Assembly: GCA_031296355.1 (NCBI GenBank)
Contig: JARLFX010000203.1
Coordinates: forward strand, 1-21,448
Reading direction: 5' to 3'
DNA: 21,448 nucleotides
Source: Acidobacteriaceae bacterium
GTDB lineage: Bacteria; Acidobacteriota; Terriglobia; Terriglobales; Acidobacteriaceae
In this document: in pieces, positions 1-7,900 of the stretch
Layout of the letters: each line of letters starts with the position of its first letter
Numbering within the stretch: position 1 is the stretch's first letter
Program-made: the position numbers and the translations under genes
Notes under the pieces: generated by a model
The model's input: only the letters and a program-made list of their open reading frames with translations
Told to the model about the DNA's origin: nothing
Databases searched by the model: none

Positions 1-597
1 CCGCGCTCCCGCTGGATTGGTGAGCGGCCCAAGAATGTTGAACACCGTGCGTACACCCAGCGCGCGCCGCACCGGCATTACGTGCTTCATCGCCGGATGC
101 ATGGCCGGTGCGTGCATGTACATGAATCCAGTGGCGCGCAACGTCTGCACACTTGCCTCTGCATCCAGATCCACGGAGATGCCAAGCGCCTCCAGCACAT
201 CAGCGGAGCCGCTCAGCGAGGTAACACTACGGTTGCCGTGCTTGGCCACTTTCGCTCCGGCTGCGGCGGCTACAAGGGCGACGGCGGTCGAGATGTTGAA
301 AGTAGAGCGCGCGCTGGCATTGGTCATAGCGTCGCCGCCGGTGCCGCAGGTGTCGACGAGGTGGCTACGCTCGCCCTCGGTAAGCGGCAGGGTCAGAGCG
401 GCAGCGCGCATGGCTTCCACGAAGCCGGCAATCTCGGCTGCCGTCTCGCCACGGGCGGAAAGAGCGGTCAGCATCGCGCCCAGCTCGGCGTCCGCCGTCT
501 CGCCGCGCAGAATGCCGGTCATCAGCGAACGCGCCTGTTCGCGGTGCAGTGCTTCTCCGGAGATGACCTGTTGCAGAAGATTTGCGATGGAACTCAC
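1..597 (-). CDS. trpD: Anthranilate phosphoribosyltransferase, N-terminal part (runs off the window)
   Basis: The enzyme transfers the phosphoribosyl group of PRPP to anthranilate, the second committed step of tryptophan synthesis in the cytoplasm. The visible 199 codons begin MSSIANLLQQVISGEALHRE, the usual helical N-terminal domain. They continue through DTCGTGGD (the PRPP-binding glycine loop), NISTA, KHGNRSVTS and the RRALGVRTVFNILGPLTNP segment, all TrpD signatures. The C-terminal 40 percent or so lies beyond the window edge. I chose a GTG start at 597: an in-frame TGA sits just upstream (601-603) and the N-terminus matches the family. The only purine-rich stretch (GAGG) is one base from the start codon, too close for a normal ribosome site. 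A TACACT box ends six bases before the GTG, so the mRNA may be leaderless. It is divergent from sucC, and no other trp gene is visible. Confidence 0.96.
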   Translation of the reverse strand, partial: MSSIANLLQQVISGEALHREQARSLMTGILRGETADAELGAMLTALSARGETAAEIAGFVEAMRAAALTLPLTEGERSHLVDTCGTGGDAMTNASARSTFNISTAVALVAAAAGAKVAKHGNRSVTSLSGSADVLEALGISVDLDAEASVQTLRATGFMYMHAPAMHPAMKHVMPVRRALGVRTVFNILGPLTNPAGAR

Positions 598-603
598 GCC
601 TCA

Positions 604-609
604 AGTGTA
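604..609 (-). promoter_or_regulatory. Possible -10 box of a leaderless trpD transcript
   Basis: Read on the minus strand, TACACT is followed by exactly six bases and then the GTG start of trpD. No convincing -35 box is seen. The assignment rests on the same spacing recurring at other genes here that lack a Shine-Dalgarno sequence. Confidence 0.3.
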
Positions 610-714
610 GCTGCTGAGTAGAAAGTAGTTGCGCCCATGGTGACGATGCCCGAGTTCCGCGAGTCTCACCATTCGGCAGGTGTTCTATTACCGCACGATT
701 GTTCGGTATATAGC

Positions 715-744
715 TTGCCGGGTAGATTGCCGTTCCGCTAAGAT
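715..744 (+). promoter_or_regulatory. Candidate sigma70-type promoter for the sucC block
   Basis: TTGCCG (715-720) and TAAGAT (739-744) are separated by 18 bases, which would place transcription start near 751, about 23 bases before the sucC ATG. This is found by eye only. The trpD gene starts on the other strand about 120 bases away. Confidence 0.35.
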
Positions 745-773
745 TTCTCAGCACCTTTCCGCGACAAACAATC

Positions 774-1955
774 ATGAAAATTCACGAATACCAAGCAAAA
801 GAGATTCTTCGCAAATACGGCGTCACTGTGCCTGCGGGCGAGATGGCAACCACCCTGGACGAGGCAGATGCCGCGGCCAGCAAGCTCTTCTCCGCGGGCA
901 ATGCCGCAGTGGTAGTGAAAGCGCAGATTCATGCGGGCGGCCGGGGCAAGGGCGGCGGCGTCAAGGTCGTCAAGACGCTGGCGGCGGCGAATGAGGCCTC
1001 TAAAGCGATCCTCGGCATGCAGCTCATCACCCACCAGACCGGCCCCGAGGGCCAGAAGGTGCAGCGCCTGCTGATCGAGGAAGGCTCAGCAATCGACCGC
1101 GAGCTCTATCTCGGCCTGGTGCTGGATCGCGCCACGGCCAAGGTCGTCTTCATGGCGTCGAAGTCCGGCGGCATGGAGATTGAGGAGGTCGCCGCGAAGG
1201 ATCCAGACGCGATCTTCAAGGAGTACATCGATCCGGCGGTCGGCTTCCAGCCGTACCAGGCGCGCAAGCTGGCGTTCAAGCTCGGCCTGCTGCCCACGCA
1301 GATTGCAGAGGCGGTGAAGTTCATGACCGGCCTGTACAACGCATTTGTCGATACCGATTCCACGCTGATGGAGATTAATCCCTTCATCACCACGAAGGAC
1401 GGCAAACTCGCCGCCTTGGACTGCAAGATCAACTTTGACGACAACGCCATGTTCCGCCACAAAGACCTGAAGGAACTGCGCGACCTGGCCGAAGAAGATC
1501 CGCTCGAAGTCGAAGCGTCCAAGTTCGCGCTCAACTACATCAAGCTCGACGGCAACATCGCCTGCATGGTGAACGGCGCGGGTCTCGCGATGGCGACGAT
1601 GGACATCATCCAGTACGCCGGCGGCTCGGCTGCAAACTTCCTCGACGTGGGCGGCGGCGCCAACCAGGAGCAGATCGAAAACGCCTTCGGCATCCTGCTC
1701 TCTGATCCCAACGTGAAGGCGATCTTCATCAACATCTTCGGCGGCATCCTGCGCGTCGATGTGCTTGCCACCGCGGTAGTGGCTGCGGCGAAGAAGCTGA
1801 ACGTCCAGTTGCCGATCATCTTGCGGCTGGAAGGAACCAACGTCGAAGAAGGAAGAAAAATCCTCGCCGAATCCGGCCTCAAATTCCAGGTAGGCACAAC
1901 GATGAAAGAAGCGGCTGATATGGCCGTTGCAGCAGCTCGGGGTCTAAGCAAATGA
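774..1955 (+). CDS. sucC: Succinyl-CoA synthetase (ADP-forming), beta subunit
   Basis: The beta subunit pairs with SucD to convert succinyl-CoA to succinate with substrate-level ATP or GTP formation in the TCA cycle. The 393-residue protein has the family's usual length. It starts [17 protein letters not shown], carries the ATP-grasp nucleotide-binding stretch [14 protein letters not shown] near residues 49-62, the EINPF metal-site motif near residue 200, and the C-terminal CoA-ligase half with [24 protein letters not shown] and RLEGTN. Its TGA stop overlaps the ATG of the next gene as ATGA (1952-1955). Normally sucD would follow directly, but here an unrelated gene intervenes. The Shine-Dalgarno sequence before the ATG is weak. 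Confidence 0.98.
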   Translation: MKIHEYQAKEILRKYGVTVPAGEMATTLDEADAAASKLFSAGNAAVVVKAQIHAGGRGKGGGVKVVKTLAAANEASKAILGMQLITHQTGPEGQKVQRLLIEEGSAIDRELYLGLVLDRATAKVVFMASKSGGMEIEEVAAKDPDAIFKEYIDPAVGFQPYQARKLAFKLGLLPTQIAEAVKFMTGLYNAFVDTDSTLMEINPFITTKDGKLAALDCKINFDDNAMFRHKDLKELRDLAEEDPLEVEASKFALNYIKLDGNIACMVNGAGLAMATMDIIQYAGGSAANFLDVGGGANQEQIENAFGILLSDPNVKAIFINIFGGILRVDVLATAVVAAAKKLNVQLPIILRLEGTNVEEGRKILAESGLKFQVGTTMKEAADMAVAAARGLSK

Positions 1956-2485
1956 GATACGAGGTATTCGGTCCCTTCCCGTTTTGTACGACGAAAGGCG
2001 TCCGTCATCGGAAAGCACTAGGACAGTTCTGGGCTGACCGGAACGAAGACGGGAGCCCTGAAAACCTTTGCGATGCCGTTGGAGTTTACGTATGGACGAT
2101 CAAGGAAGGTGGCAGACGAATTCCGTGGAATGTTGGGATAACAAGCAGACAAGGTTTCAAAGGACGCTTTCCCCAAAAAGAAACAACGTTTCTTCGCTTT
2201 CTTGGGGATCATCCTCATGCCGAGATAGAGGTCTACTTGCTTGCTCGCCGCTCAAAGGAAGGCAAGTTCAGCAAGAGTAGTCAGACGAAGCTGAACAACT
2301 GGCTCGAAACTGTTCTGATTGGTGCGGCAATTAGCGTCAATCCCGATTTGCGAAATACCGCAAAGAGCAAATACCTCAGAGATACGATTATTGATGGTTA
2401 TCTGAACGATCGGGAAGAAGAGCGCAGCGAATCTGCGAGATCGTTCGGCGCATTGTTCAAAGCTCCGTCTAGAAAGAGGAACTAA
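1952..2485 (+). CDS. Uncharacterised protein with a GIY-YIG-like pattern, inserted between sucC and sucD
   Basis: This 177-residue protein belongs to no named family I can place firmly. GVYVW (44-48), PWNVGIT (58-64), R72 in GFKGRF, E119 in [11 protein letters not shown] and NPDLRN (130-135) occur in the order and spacing expected of a GIY-YIG nuclease fold: GIY, YIG, helix Arg, Glu, Asn. The YIG tyrosine position reads Asn (N60), so activity is uncertain. The C-terminus is charged (DREEERSES, then SRKRN). There is no signal peptide or membrane segment. The ATG overlaps the sucC stop as ATGA, and the TAA stop overlaps the sucD ATG as TAATG. An AGAAAGAGGA stretch at its 3-prime end serves as the sucD ribosome site. 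G+C is clearly lower than the neighbours: three 60-base lines gave 33, 28 and 24 G+C. I infer horizontal acquisition. The fold assignment is moderate and the function unknown. Confidence 0.8.
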   Translation: MRYEVFGPFPFCTTKGVRHRKALGQFWADRNEDGSPENLCDAVGVYVWTIKEGGRRIPWNVGITSRQGFKGRFPQKETTFLRFLGDHPHAEIEVYLLARRSKEGKFSKSSQTKLNNWLETVLIGAAISVNPDLRNTAKSKYLRDTIIDGYLNDREEERSESARSFGALFKAPSRKRN

Positions 2486-3360
2486 TGTCTGTACTCGTTG
2501 ATAAGAACACACGATTGATTGTTCAAGGAATTACTGGCCGTGAGGGAACGTTCCACGCCAAGGGGTGCGCCGAATACGGCACCAAGGTCGTTGGCGGTGT
2601 CACACCTGGAAAAGGTGGAACTATCCACGAGGGCTGGCCCGTCTTCAACACTGTGGAAGAAACAGTAAAAGAGACTGGCGCGAACGCCACCGTGATCTTC
2701 GTCCCGCCGCCGTTTGCAGCGGACGGAATTCTCGAAGCCGTCGCGGCCGGACTGCCGCTGGTGGTCTGCATCACCGAAGGCATCCCCACGCTGGACATGG
2801 TGAAGACCTGGGAAGTCGTCCGCCAGTCGAAGTCGCGGCTGATCGGGCCCAACTGTCCCGGCGTCATCTCTCCGGGCAAGGCGAAGATCGGCATCATGCC
2901 GGGCCGCATTCACAAGGAGGGCTCGGTCGGCATTGTGTCGAAGTCCGGCACGCTCACGTATGAAGCGGTGTACCAGCTCACCACGCGCGGCATCGGCCAG
3001 TCCACGGCCATCGGCATCGGTGGCGACCCCATCATCGGCACCACGCATATCGACGCACTGAAGCTGCTGAACGAAGACCCCGATACCGAAGCCATCATCA
3101 TGATCGGCGAGATCGGCGGCTCGGCAGAAGAAGCCGCGGCGGCGTACATCAAAGAGCATGTGAAGAAGCCTGTTGTAGGCTTCATCGCAGGCCAGACGGC
3201 GCCTCCGGGCCGCCGCATGGGCCACGCTGGCGCCATCATCTCCGGCGGCGAGGGAACCGCCGCCAGCAAGATGGCCGCGATGCGCGCAGCCGGTATCCAC
3301 GTGGTCGAATCTCCCGCTGACCTGGGCGAGACCATGGCGCGGGTGCTGGGCAGGAAGTAA
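2485..3360 (+). CDS. sucD: Succinyl-CoA synthetase, alpha subunit
   Basis: The alpha subunit carries the CoA site and the histidine that is phosphorylated during catalysis, and works as a complex with SucC. The 291 residues match the family length. The N-terminal Rossmann CoA-binding domain has [11 protein letters not shown] (14-24) and GGVTPGKGG (37-45). [11 protein letters not shown] (121-131) follows. The active-site histidine is H247 in [15 protein letters not shown], equivalent to the E. coli His246. The ATG shares bases with the stop of the intervening gene, and its Shine-Dalgarno (AGAGGA, 2475-2480) lies inside that gene. Translation of sucD therefore now depends on the inserted gene's 3-prime end. 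Base composition returns to the high G+C of sucC. Confidence 0.98.
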   Translation: MSVLVDKNTRLIVQGITGREGTFHAKGCAEYGTKVVGGVTPGKGGTIHEGWPVFNTVEETVKETGANATVIFVPPPFAADGILEAVAAGLPLVVCITEGIPTLDMVKTWEVVRQSKSRLIGPNCPGVISPGKAKIGIMPGRIHKEGSVGIVSKSGTLTYEAVYQLTTRGIGQSTAIGIGGDPIIGTTHIDALKLLNEDPDTEAIIMIGEIGGSAEEAAAAYIKEHVKKPVVGFIAGQTAPPGRRMGHAGAIISGGEGTAASKMAAMRAAGIHVVESPADLGETMARVLGRK

Positions 3361-3404
3361 ACTAAGGCATAACCGAACCGATGTAATCCAAAGGAGATTC
3401 ACCC

Positions 3405-3821
3405 TTGTCAGAGCGTACATTCAGCATCATCAAGCCGGACGCGGTCCGCAAAGGCCACACCGGCGCTATCCTGGCCGAGATTGAAAAGGCCGGCTTCAAG
3501 ATCGTTAGCATCAAGAAGATTTCCATCTCGGTCGCACAGGCTGAGGGCTTCTACGCAGTGCATGCGGCGCGCCCGTTCTTCGGCGAGCTGACAAAGTTCA
3601 TGGCATCCGGCCCCATCGTGCCCATGGTGCTGGAGAAGGACAACGCCATCGCCGACCTGCGCAAGCTGATGGGCGCGACTGACCCGTCGAAGGCAGACGA
3701 AGGTACCATCCGCAAGCAGTTCGCCGCGTCGATTGGCGAGAACGCCATTCACGGCTCGGACGCAGAAGATACGGCTGCATTTGAGATCGGCTACTTCTTC
3801 GCAGGCCTCGAACTGAAGTAG
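3405..3821 (+). CDS. ndk: Nucleoside diphosphate kinase
   Basis: The enzyme moves the gamma phosphate of ATP onto other nucleoside diphosphates through a phosphohistidine. The 138-residue protein begins [17 protein letters not shown] (family motif SIIKPDAV). It contains the Kpn-loop region [11 protein letters not shown] and the signature NAIHGSD with catalytic H116, and ends [12 protein letters not shown]. The start is a TTG at 3405 with a strong AAGGAG (3391-3396) eight bases ahead; no in-frame ATG competes. It lies 44 bases after sucD on the same strand, which suggests co-transcription. That would put nucleotide-triphosphate balancing next to the enzyme making ATP or GTP in the TCA cycle. 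A terminator follows. Confidence 0.97.
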   Translation: MSERTFSIIKPDAVRKGHTGAILAEIEKAGFKIVSIKKISISVAQAEGFYAVHAARPFFGELTKFMASGPIVPMVLEKDNAIADLRKLMGATDPSKADEGTIRKQFAASIGENAIHGSDAEDTAAFEIGYFFAGLELK

Positions 3822-3853
3822 GCCCTGCACGGCGAATCGCTCGCAACAACATC

Positions 3854-3893
3854 ATGCCCATTCCGGCGAAATCTGCTGGAGTGGGCATTTTTC
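3854..3893 (+). terminator. Intrinsic terminator after ndk
   Basis: An 11-bp stem (3854-3864 with 3878-3888, one G-T pair) closes a 13-base loop and is followed by a short T run (3888-3892). It ends the sucC-ndk block. The remaining 150 or so bases before the next gene hold no feature I can name. Confidence 0.75.
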
Positions 3894-4050
3894 TGTTTCG
3901 AGTACCCCTCCCCACATGAAAGAGCACTCTCGGGCCAGTTTCTACCAAAGAGGAGTAGGGTGAACTCACTCCCCCTCCGCGTTAGCCAGAGTTGCTGGCA
4001 GCATACCTGGGCACAAGCAATTTCACCCCCGAGAGAAAGCAGACTCAACC

Positions 4051-4401
4051 ATGCACAGTGTCGCAATTTGCGCGCAAGTTGTTATTGCCCTGGCCATCGC
4101 GTTCGTATGGATCGTACGGCTCCCGAATATCGTGACCGAGTTCCACGAATACGGGCTGCCGGACGTGCTGAGAAATGCCGTAGGCGCCGCCAAGATAGCC
4201 CTTTCCACCTTGCTGGTTGCTGGCATCTGGTATCCGGCGCTGGTACCTGCGTCGGCGCTGCTAATGGGCTTACTGATGCTCTGCGCGCAGATTGCCCATT
4301 TCAGGGCGAAGCATGCCTGGCAACGGTATATGCCCTCGCTTGGCTTGCTGCTGCTCTCGCTCTTTGTGTATGCGGCCTATTCGGGGAAGTTCCAATCTTG
4401 A
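4051..4401 (+). CDS. DoxX-like integral membrane protein (first of a pair)
   Basis: This is a 116-residue protein with four predicted membrane segments: about 4-24, 44-63, 66-84 and 96-112. The pattern FHEYGLPDVLRNAVGAAK, a central Ala/Leu helix, then AHFRAKHAW resembles the DoxX-like family (FHxxGxP, GxxK, AHxRxxxxW). These small inner-membrane proteins are poorly characterised; some DoxX members are linked to thiosulfate oxidation or redox stress, and no substrate can be read here. The stop codon (TGA 4399-4401) overlaps the presumed TTG start of a second, similar gene as TTGA, which suggests translational coupling and perhaps a hetero-oligomer. The ribosome site is only a weak GAGAGA some distance upstream. 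Confidence 0.82.
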   Translation: MHSVAICAQVVIALAIAFVWIVRLPNIVTEFHEYGLPDVLRNAVGAAKIALSTLLVAGIWYPALVPASALLMGLLMLCAQIAHFRAKHAWQRYMPSLGLLLLSLFVYAAYSGKFQS

Positions 4402-4739
4402 ATTTCCTGACGCTTCTGGTCTGCGCCTCCAGCATCACGTTTCTGATCTATGGCGGGCTGTGCCTGTCCTCGATGTCGATGGTGGAAGATTTTCAACGAT
4501 TCGGCTTAGAGCGGTTGCGACTGCTGACGGGATTTCTGGAGATCCTGGGCGGAGCGGGATTGCTGGTGGGATTGAAGTGGCGGCCAGCGCTCCTGATCTC
4601 ATCAGCAGGCTTGTCTCTCCTGATGCTCATCGGCTTCGGCGTGCGGGTCAAGATGCACGACAGCGTGGTGCAGACTCTGCCCTCTGCGGCGCTGATGCTG
4701 GTGAATGCCTACATTCTGGTGAAGTTCCTGCAAAGGTAG
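4398..4739 (+). CDS. DoxX-like integral membrane protein (second of a pair)
   Basis: This 113-residue protein begins at TTG 4398 (MNFLTLLVCASSITFLIYGG) inside the stop of the preceding gene. GGGGA at 4383-4387 is about ten bases ahead. Four hydrophobic segments are visible: about 3-20, 38-55, 58-76 and 89-108. The order is FQRFGLERLRLLTGFLEILGGAGLL, then KWRPALLISSAGLSLLML, then a short charged loop RVKMHDS. This is the same DoxX-like layout as its neighbour, including the FG...R..G..E core. The reading frame stays open upstream to 3960, but that part lies out of frame across the first DoxX gene and reads as non-protein-like, Cys/Arg-rich sequence, so the short form is preferred. Function unknown. 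Confidence 0.72.
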   Translation: MNFLTLLVCASSITFLIYGGLCLSSMSMVEDFQRFGLERLRLLTGFLEILGGAGLLVGLKWRPALLISSAGLSLLMLIGFGVRVKMHDSVVQTLPSAALMLVNAYILVKFLQR

Positions 4740-4805
4740 TTCACGCACGCTGCCGCGGCAACGGATAAATGGAAGGGCGGACTTTTCGCCAGCGCTGGGA
4801 GTTGG

Positions 4806-4811
4806 TACGGT
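4806..4811 (+). promoter_or_regulatory. Possible -10 box of a leaderless aldo/keto reductase transcript
   Basis: TACGGT is followed by exactly six bases and then the ATG at 4818. The gene has no Shine-Dalgarno sequence within the usual distance. No clear -35 box is seen. Confidence 0.22.
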
Positions 4812-4817
4812 GGTGCT

Positions 4818-5843
4818 ATGGAAACTTTGAGCATTGAAGGCCGTAGCGTCTCGCGCATCGGGCTGGGGACGTGGGCGATTGGGGCGGGGGAGTGGGCGAA
4901 CGTGGACCGGGCGGAGTCGATTGCCTGCCTGCGCAAGGCGTTGGAGTATGGCGTGAACCTGATCGATACCGCGCCCATCTATGGCGCGGGCAATGCGGAG
5001 ACGGTGGTGGGCGAGGCGCTGCGCGAGCATATCGCAGCGGGGGGCAAGCGCGAGGATTACTACATCGCGACAAAGTTTGGGCTGGACCGTGAAACCAGGC
5101 CAAGCGCGGGGCGCGAGCCGGAACTGGGGCGCGTGGTGGCGAATGCTTCGCCGCGGTTCATCGGGGAAGAGCTGGAGCGTTCGCTGCGCCGGTTGGGCGT
5201 GGAGTATGTGGACCTGTACCAGCTGCACTGGCCGGATACCCTGGTGCCGATGGAGCAGGTGGCGGAGGCGCTGCTGCCGCTGCTGCATGCGGGTAAGGTG
5301 AAGGCGCTGGGCGTATCGAATTGTTCGCCGGCGCAGATGGAGGCTTTTCGCAGCGTTGCGCCGCTGGCATCGAATCAGCCGCCATACAACATCTACGAGC
5401 GCGCGGTGGAGCAGGACGTGCTGCCGTACTGCGATGCGCAGGGAATTGTGACGCTGGCGTATAGCGCGCTATGCCGCAGCATGCTCTCCGGCAGGATCAC
5501 GGCGGTGAGCACGTTTACGGATATTCGCAGTTTTGATCCGAAGTTTCAGCCGCCGCGGCTGGCGCAGTATGCCGCGGCCACGGCGGAGCTGGCGGCGTTT
5601 GCGCGGGAGCATTACGGCAAGAGCGTGGTGGAGCTGGCGGTGCGCTGGATACTGGATCGTTCGCCGCATACGGTGGCGCTGCTGGGCGGGCACAAACCGC
5701 AGCAGTTGGAGAGTATTCCGGCGTGCTTCGGGTGGACGATCGACGGGGCGGCGATGGAGGCTATCGACGCGATTGTGGCGAAGCACGTGCTGGACCCGGT
5801 GGGGCCGGAGTATCTGACGCCGGATGCGCGCACGCTGGCGTAG
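4818..5843 (+). CDS. Aldo/keto reductase family oxidoreductase
   Basis: A cytoplasmic NAD(P)H-dependent TIM-barrel reductase of 341 residues. The catalytic tetrad is visible: D50 and Y55 in NLIDTAPIYGAG, K86 in IATKFGLD, and H137 in LYQLHWPD. The cofactor-end motifs GVSNCSPAQ and the SNQPPYNIYER strand, then VVELAVRWILD with a HKPQQLES tail, complete the barrel. The length and the LGTWAIG N-terminus resemble the YajO/Tas or YghZ-like groups rather than the shorter aldose reductases. The substrate cannot be predicted. It is a single gene with 78 bases before it and 49 bases to the next gene. The ribosome site is poor, with GGAG about 18 bases ahead. Confidence 0.92.
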   Translation: METLSIEGRSVSRIGLGTWAIGAGEWANVDRAESIACLRKALEYGVNLIDTAPIYGAGNAETVVGEALREHIAAGGKREDYYIATKFGLDRETRPSAGREPELGRVVANASPRFIGEELERSLRRLGVEYVDLYQLHWPDTLVPMEQVAEALLPLLHAGKVKALGVSNCSPAQMEAFRSVAPLASNQPPYNIYERAVEQDVLPYCDAQGIVTLAYSALCRSMLSGRITAVSTFTDIRSFDPKFQPPRLAQYAAATAELAAFAREHYGKSVVELAVRWILDRSPHTVALLGGHKPQQLESIPACFGWTIDGAAMEAIDAIVAKHVLDPVGPEYLTPDARTLA

Positions 5844-5892
5844 ACTGCATCTCATATCATGAAGTCAGTATTACGAGATTGAAGGAGAGACC

Positions 5893-6435
5893 ATGCTTCC
5901 CAAACGCATTGCTGTTGCAACCGTCGTCATGCTGGCCGCTGGATTGTTTGCTACCACGGCGCAGGCCAAGTCTTCACCAAAGATGAAAGTTGTTGTCGCG
6001 CTGCACGCCAGCGATGGCACGGATGTGGGCACTGCCACCTTCACGCAGCAGAAGAAGGGCGTGCATATTCACATTGCCGCGAAGAATCTGCCGGTGGGCG
6101 ATCATGCGGTGCACGTCCACCAGTTTCCGAAGTGCGATGCGCCGGACTTCAAGACCGCGGGCGGGCACTTTAATCCCGATGGCAAGAAGCATGGCATGGA
6201 GAATCCGATGGGGCACCACAACGGCGATATGCCGGGGAACCTGACCATCGGCGAGACGCACACCGGTACGGCAGATTTCACGGTGAATTACCTGTCGATG
6301 GATCCCTTTGCACCAACGTCTATCTTTGCCAATGGCGGGACGGCGCTTGTCATTCACGATCACAAGGACGACATGATGACCGACCCGACCGGGAATGCAG
6401 GGAACCGCATCGCGTGTGGCGTGATCGTGCAGTAG
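5893..6435 (+). CDS. sodC: Exported copper/zinc superoxide dismutase
   Basis: This protein dismutates superoxide outside the cytoplasm. The 180 residues start with a signal peptide (MLPKRIAVATVVMLAAGLFA, cleavage probably after the AQA at 24-26). All metal ligands of the family are present: H74 and H76 (HAVHVHQ), the bridging H92 (GGHFNP), H100, H109 and D112 (HHNGDMPGN), and H155 in IHDHKDD. Cysteines C81 and C175 can form the conserved disulfide. A good GAAGGAGAG ribosome site stands a few bases before the ATG. It probably forms its own unit; the next gene, an Hsp70-like ATPase, starts 90 bases downstream. Confidence 0.96.
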   Translation: MLPKRIAVATVVMLAAGLFATTAQAKSSPKMKVVVALHASDGTDVGTATFTQQKKGVHIHIAAKNLPVGDHAVHVHQFPKCDAPDFKTAGGHFNPDGKKHGMENPMGHHNGDMPGNLTIGETHTGTADFTVNYLSMDPFAPTSIFANGGTALVIHDHKDDMMTDPTGNAGNRIACGVIVQ

Positions 6436-6513
6436 GGGCCTGCGCGGACGGCGAATCGTTCGCAGCTCCCATTGTTGGCAGAGGCAGAAACAGATTCCGC
6501 CGTTGCGCTGCGA

Positions 6514-6519
6514 CATAAT
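6514..6519 (+). promoter_or_regulatory. Possible -10 box of a leaderless Hsp70-like gene transcript
   Basis: CATAAT (5 of 6 with TATAAT) is followed by six bases and then the ATG at 6526, with no Shine-Dalgarno sequence. No -35 match is seen at 16-18 bases. Confidence 0.3.
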
Positions 6520-6525
6520 AGTGAA

Positions 6526-7836
6526 ATGCAGAAGACGCGGGATAGCCTGGATGCTGTTGGAATCGATTTTGGAACCACCAACAGTTCCGTGGCGCTCGCA
6601 GCGGCGGATTCGCCTGTCCGGTTCACGGAATTTCCGACGGGCGGAGCATCGCGTTCCGTTGTCTATTTTGAACAGATGCGCTCAGCGGCAGGAGCGCGGC
6701 GAACCCATTCGCTGACAGGCTCTGCTGCGATTGAGCGCTATCTTGAAGCGGAGGAGAAAGGGCGGCTGATCCAGTCGCTCAAATCCCATCTGCCCAGCAA
6801 GCTGCTGACGGGAACTGAAGTTTTTGGACGCCGCCACACGCTGCAAGACTTGATTGCGCGCATACTTGGCGACCTGCGCAAACATACAGAGCGGCAGTTT
6901 GAGCGGCCCATCGGCTATGCAATGGTGGGCCGGCCGGTGCGGTTTGTTGGAGCGGAGACGACTGAAGATGATGACTATGCCGTGTCGCGGCTGCGCGAGG
7001 CATTTGCTCTTGCCGGGTTTGAGCGCGTGGAGTTTGAGCTGGAGCCTATCGCTGCCGCGTACGCCTACGAATCCACACTGGACCACGATGAACTGATCCT
7101 GATTGGCGACTTCGGTGGCGGCACGAGCGACTTTTCTCTGCTTCGGGTGGGGCCGGAGGTTCGCCGTCGTGGCCGCACCGCGCAGGATCTGCTGGGGAAT
7201 AGCGGGGTTGGGCTTGCGGGGGATGCGTTTGATGCGCGGCTGGTGAACAAACTGGTCTCGCCGGCGCTGGGTTCGAGCTCTGAGGCGCGCTCGCTGCATA
7301 AGCTGATGCCGGCGGTGCCGGCGTGGATCTATGCCAACCTGGAACGCTGGCACTATCTCTCATTTTTGCGTACCAACAATGTGCGGGAGATATTGCGGAC
7401 TGCGCATATCCGGGCGCTGGAGCCGGAGAAGATTGCCGCGCTGATGGCCATCATTGACGAAGATCTCGGCTATCAGCTCCACCAGGCAGTGCAACGGGTG
7501 AAGCTGGAACTCTCGCGCGATGAGAACGCGGAGTTTCGTTTTCGCGACGGTGGGCTGGATCTGCGGATTCCGGTCACGCGCAATGATTTTGAAGGCTGGA
7601 TCCGGGATGATCTGCAAGCTATCGAGCAGTGCATCGATTCGCTATTGCAGACAGCAGGCGTTGACCGGCGCGACGTAGACCGCGTTTTTCTTACCGGGGG
7701 AAGTTCGTTTGTGCCGGCTGTGCGGCGCATCTTCGCCAACCGGGTTGGAGCAGAGCGGATGCGCGGTGGAAACGAATTTACCTCGGTGGCGCATGGCCTG
7801 GCGCTGCGTGCTGCAGAGGCGCTGCGAATAGGGTGA
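6526..7836 (+). CDS. Hsp70-family ATPase without substrate-binding domain (YegD-like)
   Basis: This 436-residue protein is an actin-fold ATPase resembling E. coli YegD. Phosphate-1 is GIDFGTTNSSVALA (12-25), the connecting helix is EPIAAAYAYE (173-182), phosphate-2 is IGDFGGGTSDFS (193-204) and the adenosine motif is FLTGGSSFVPAVR (388-400). The protein ends about there, so the peptide-binding domain of DnaK is missing. Whether it acts as a chaperone is unknown. I prefer ATG 6526 over an in-frame TTG at 6472: the extra 18 residues are not conserved-looking and neither start has a ribosome site. No dnaJ or grpE lies nearby. A perfect hairpin follows the stop. Confidence 0.88.
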   Translation: MQKTRDSLDAVGIDFGTTNSSVALAAADSPVRFTEFPTGGASRSVVYFEQMRSAAGARRTHSLTGSAAIERYLEAEEKGRLIQSLKSHLPSKLLTGTEVFGRRHTLQDLIARILGDLRKHTERQFERPIGYAMVGRPVRFVGAETTEDDDYAVSRLREAFALAGFERVEFELEPIAAAYAYESTLDHDELILIGDFGGGTSDFSLLRVGPEVRRRGRTAQDLLGNSGVGLAGDAFDARLVNKLVSPALGSSSEARSLHKLMPAVPAWIYANLERWHYLSFLRTNNVREILRTAHIRALEPEKIAALMAIIDEDLGYQLHQAVQRVKLELSRDENAEFRFRDGGLDLRIPVTRNDFEGWIRDDLQAIEQCIDSLLQTAGVDRRDVDRVFLTGGSSFVPAVRRIFANRVGAERMRGGNEFTSVAHGLALRAAEALRIG

Positions 7837-7849
7837 CAAAGCTTAAATG

Positions 7850-7880
7850 AAACGGCCGCACTCGATGAGTGCGGCCGTTT
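7850..7880. terminator. Bidirectional terminator between convergent genes
   Basis: A perfect 14-bp stem (7850-7863 with 7867-7880) closes a three-base loop. The stem ends in AAA on one side and TTT on the other, with a further TTTT soon after on the plus strand. It sits between the Hsp70-like gene (+) and the outer-membrane protein (-), so it can stop transcription from both sides. Confidence 0.85.
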
Positions 7881-7900
7881 CGTTTTGATTGCTGCAAGCT

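Noticed and set aside
3960..4397. Upstream extension of the second DoxX-like ORF from a GTG with AGGAG ahead
   Set aside because: It overlaps the first DoxX-like gene in another frame, is Cys/Arg-rich and lacks the hydrophobic pattern. The AGGAG is only four bases from the GTG.
6472..6525. Earlier TTG start for the Hsp70-like protein
   Set aside because: No ribosome site is present. The added 18 residues show nothing family-like, and CATAAT lies within this stretch as a possible promoter element.
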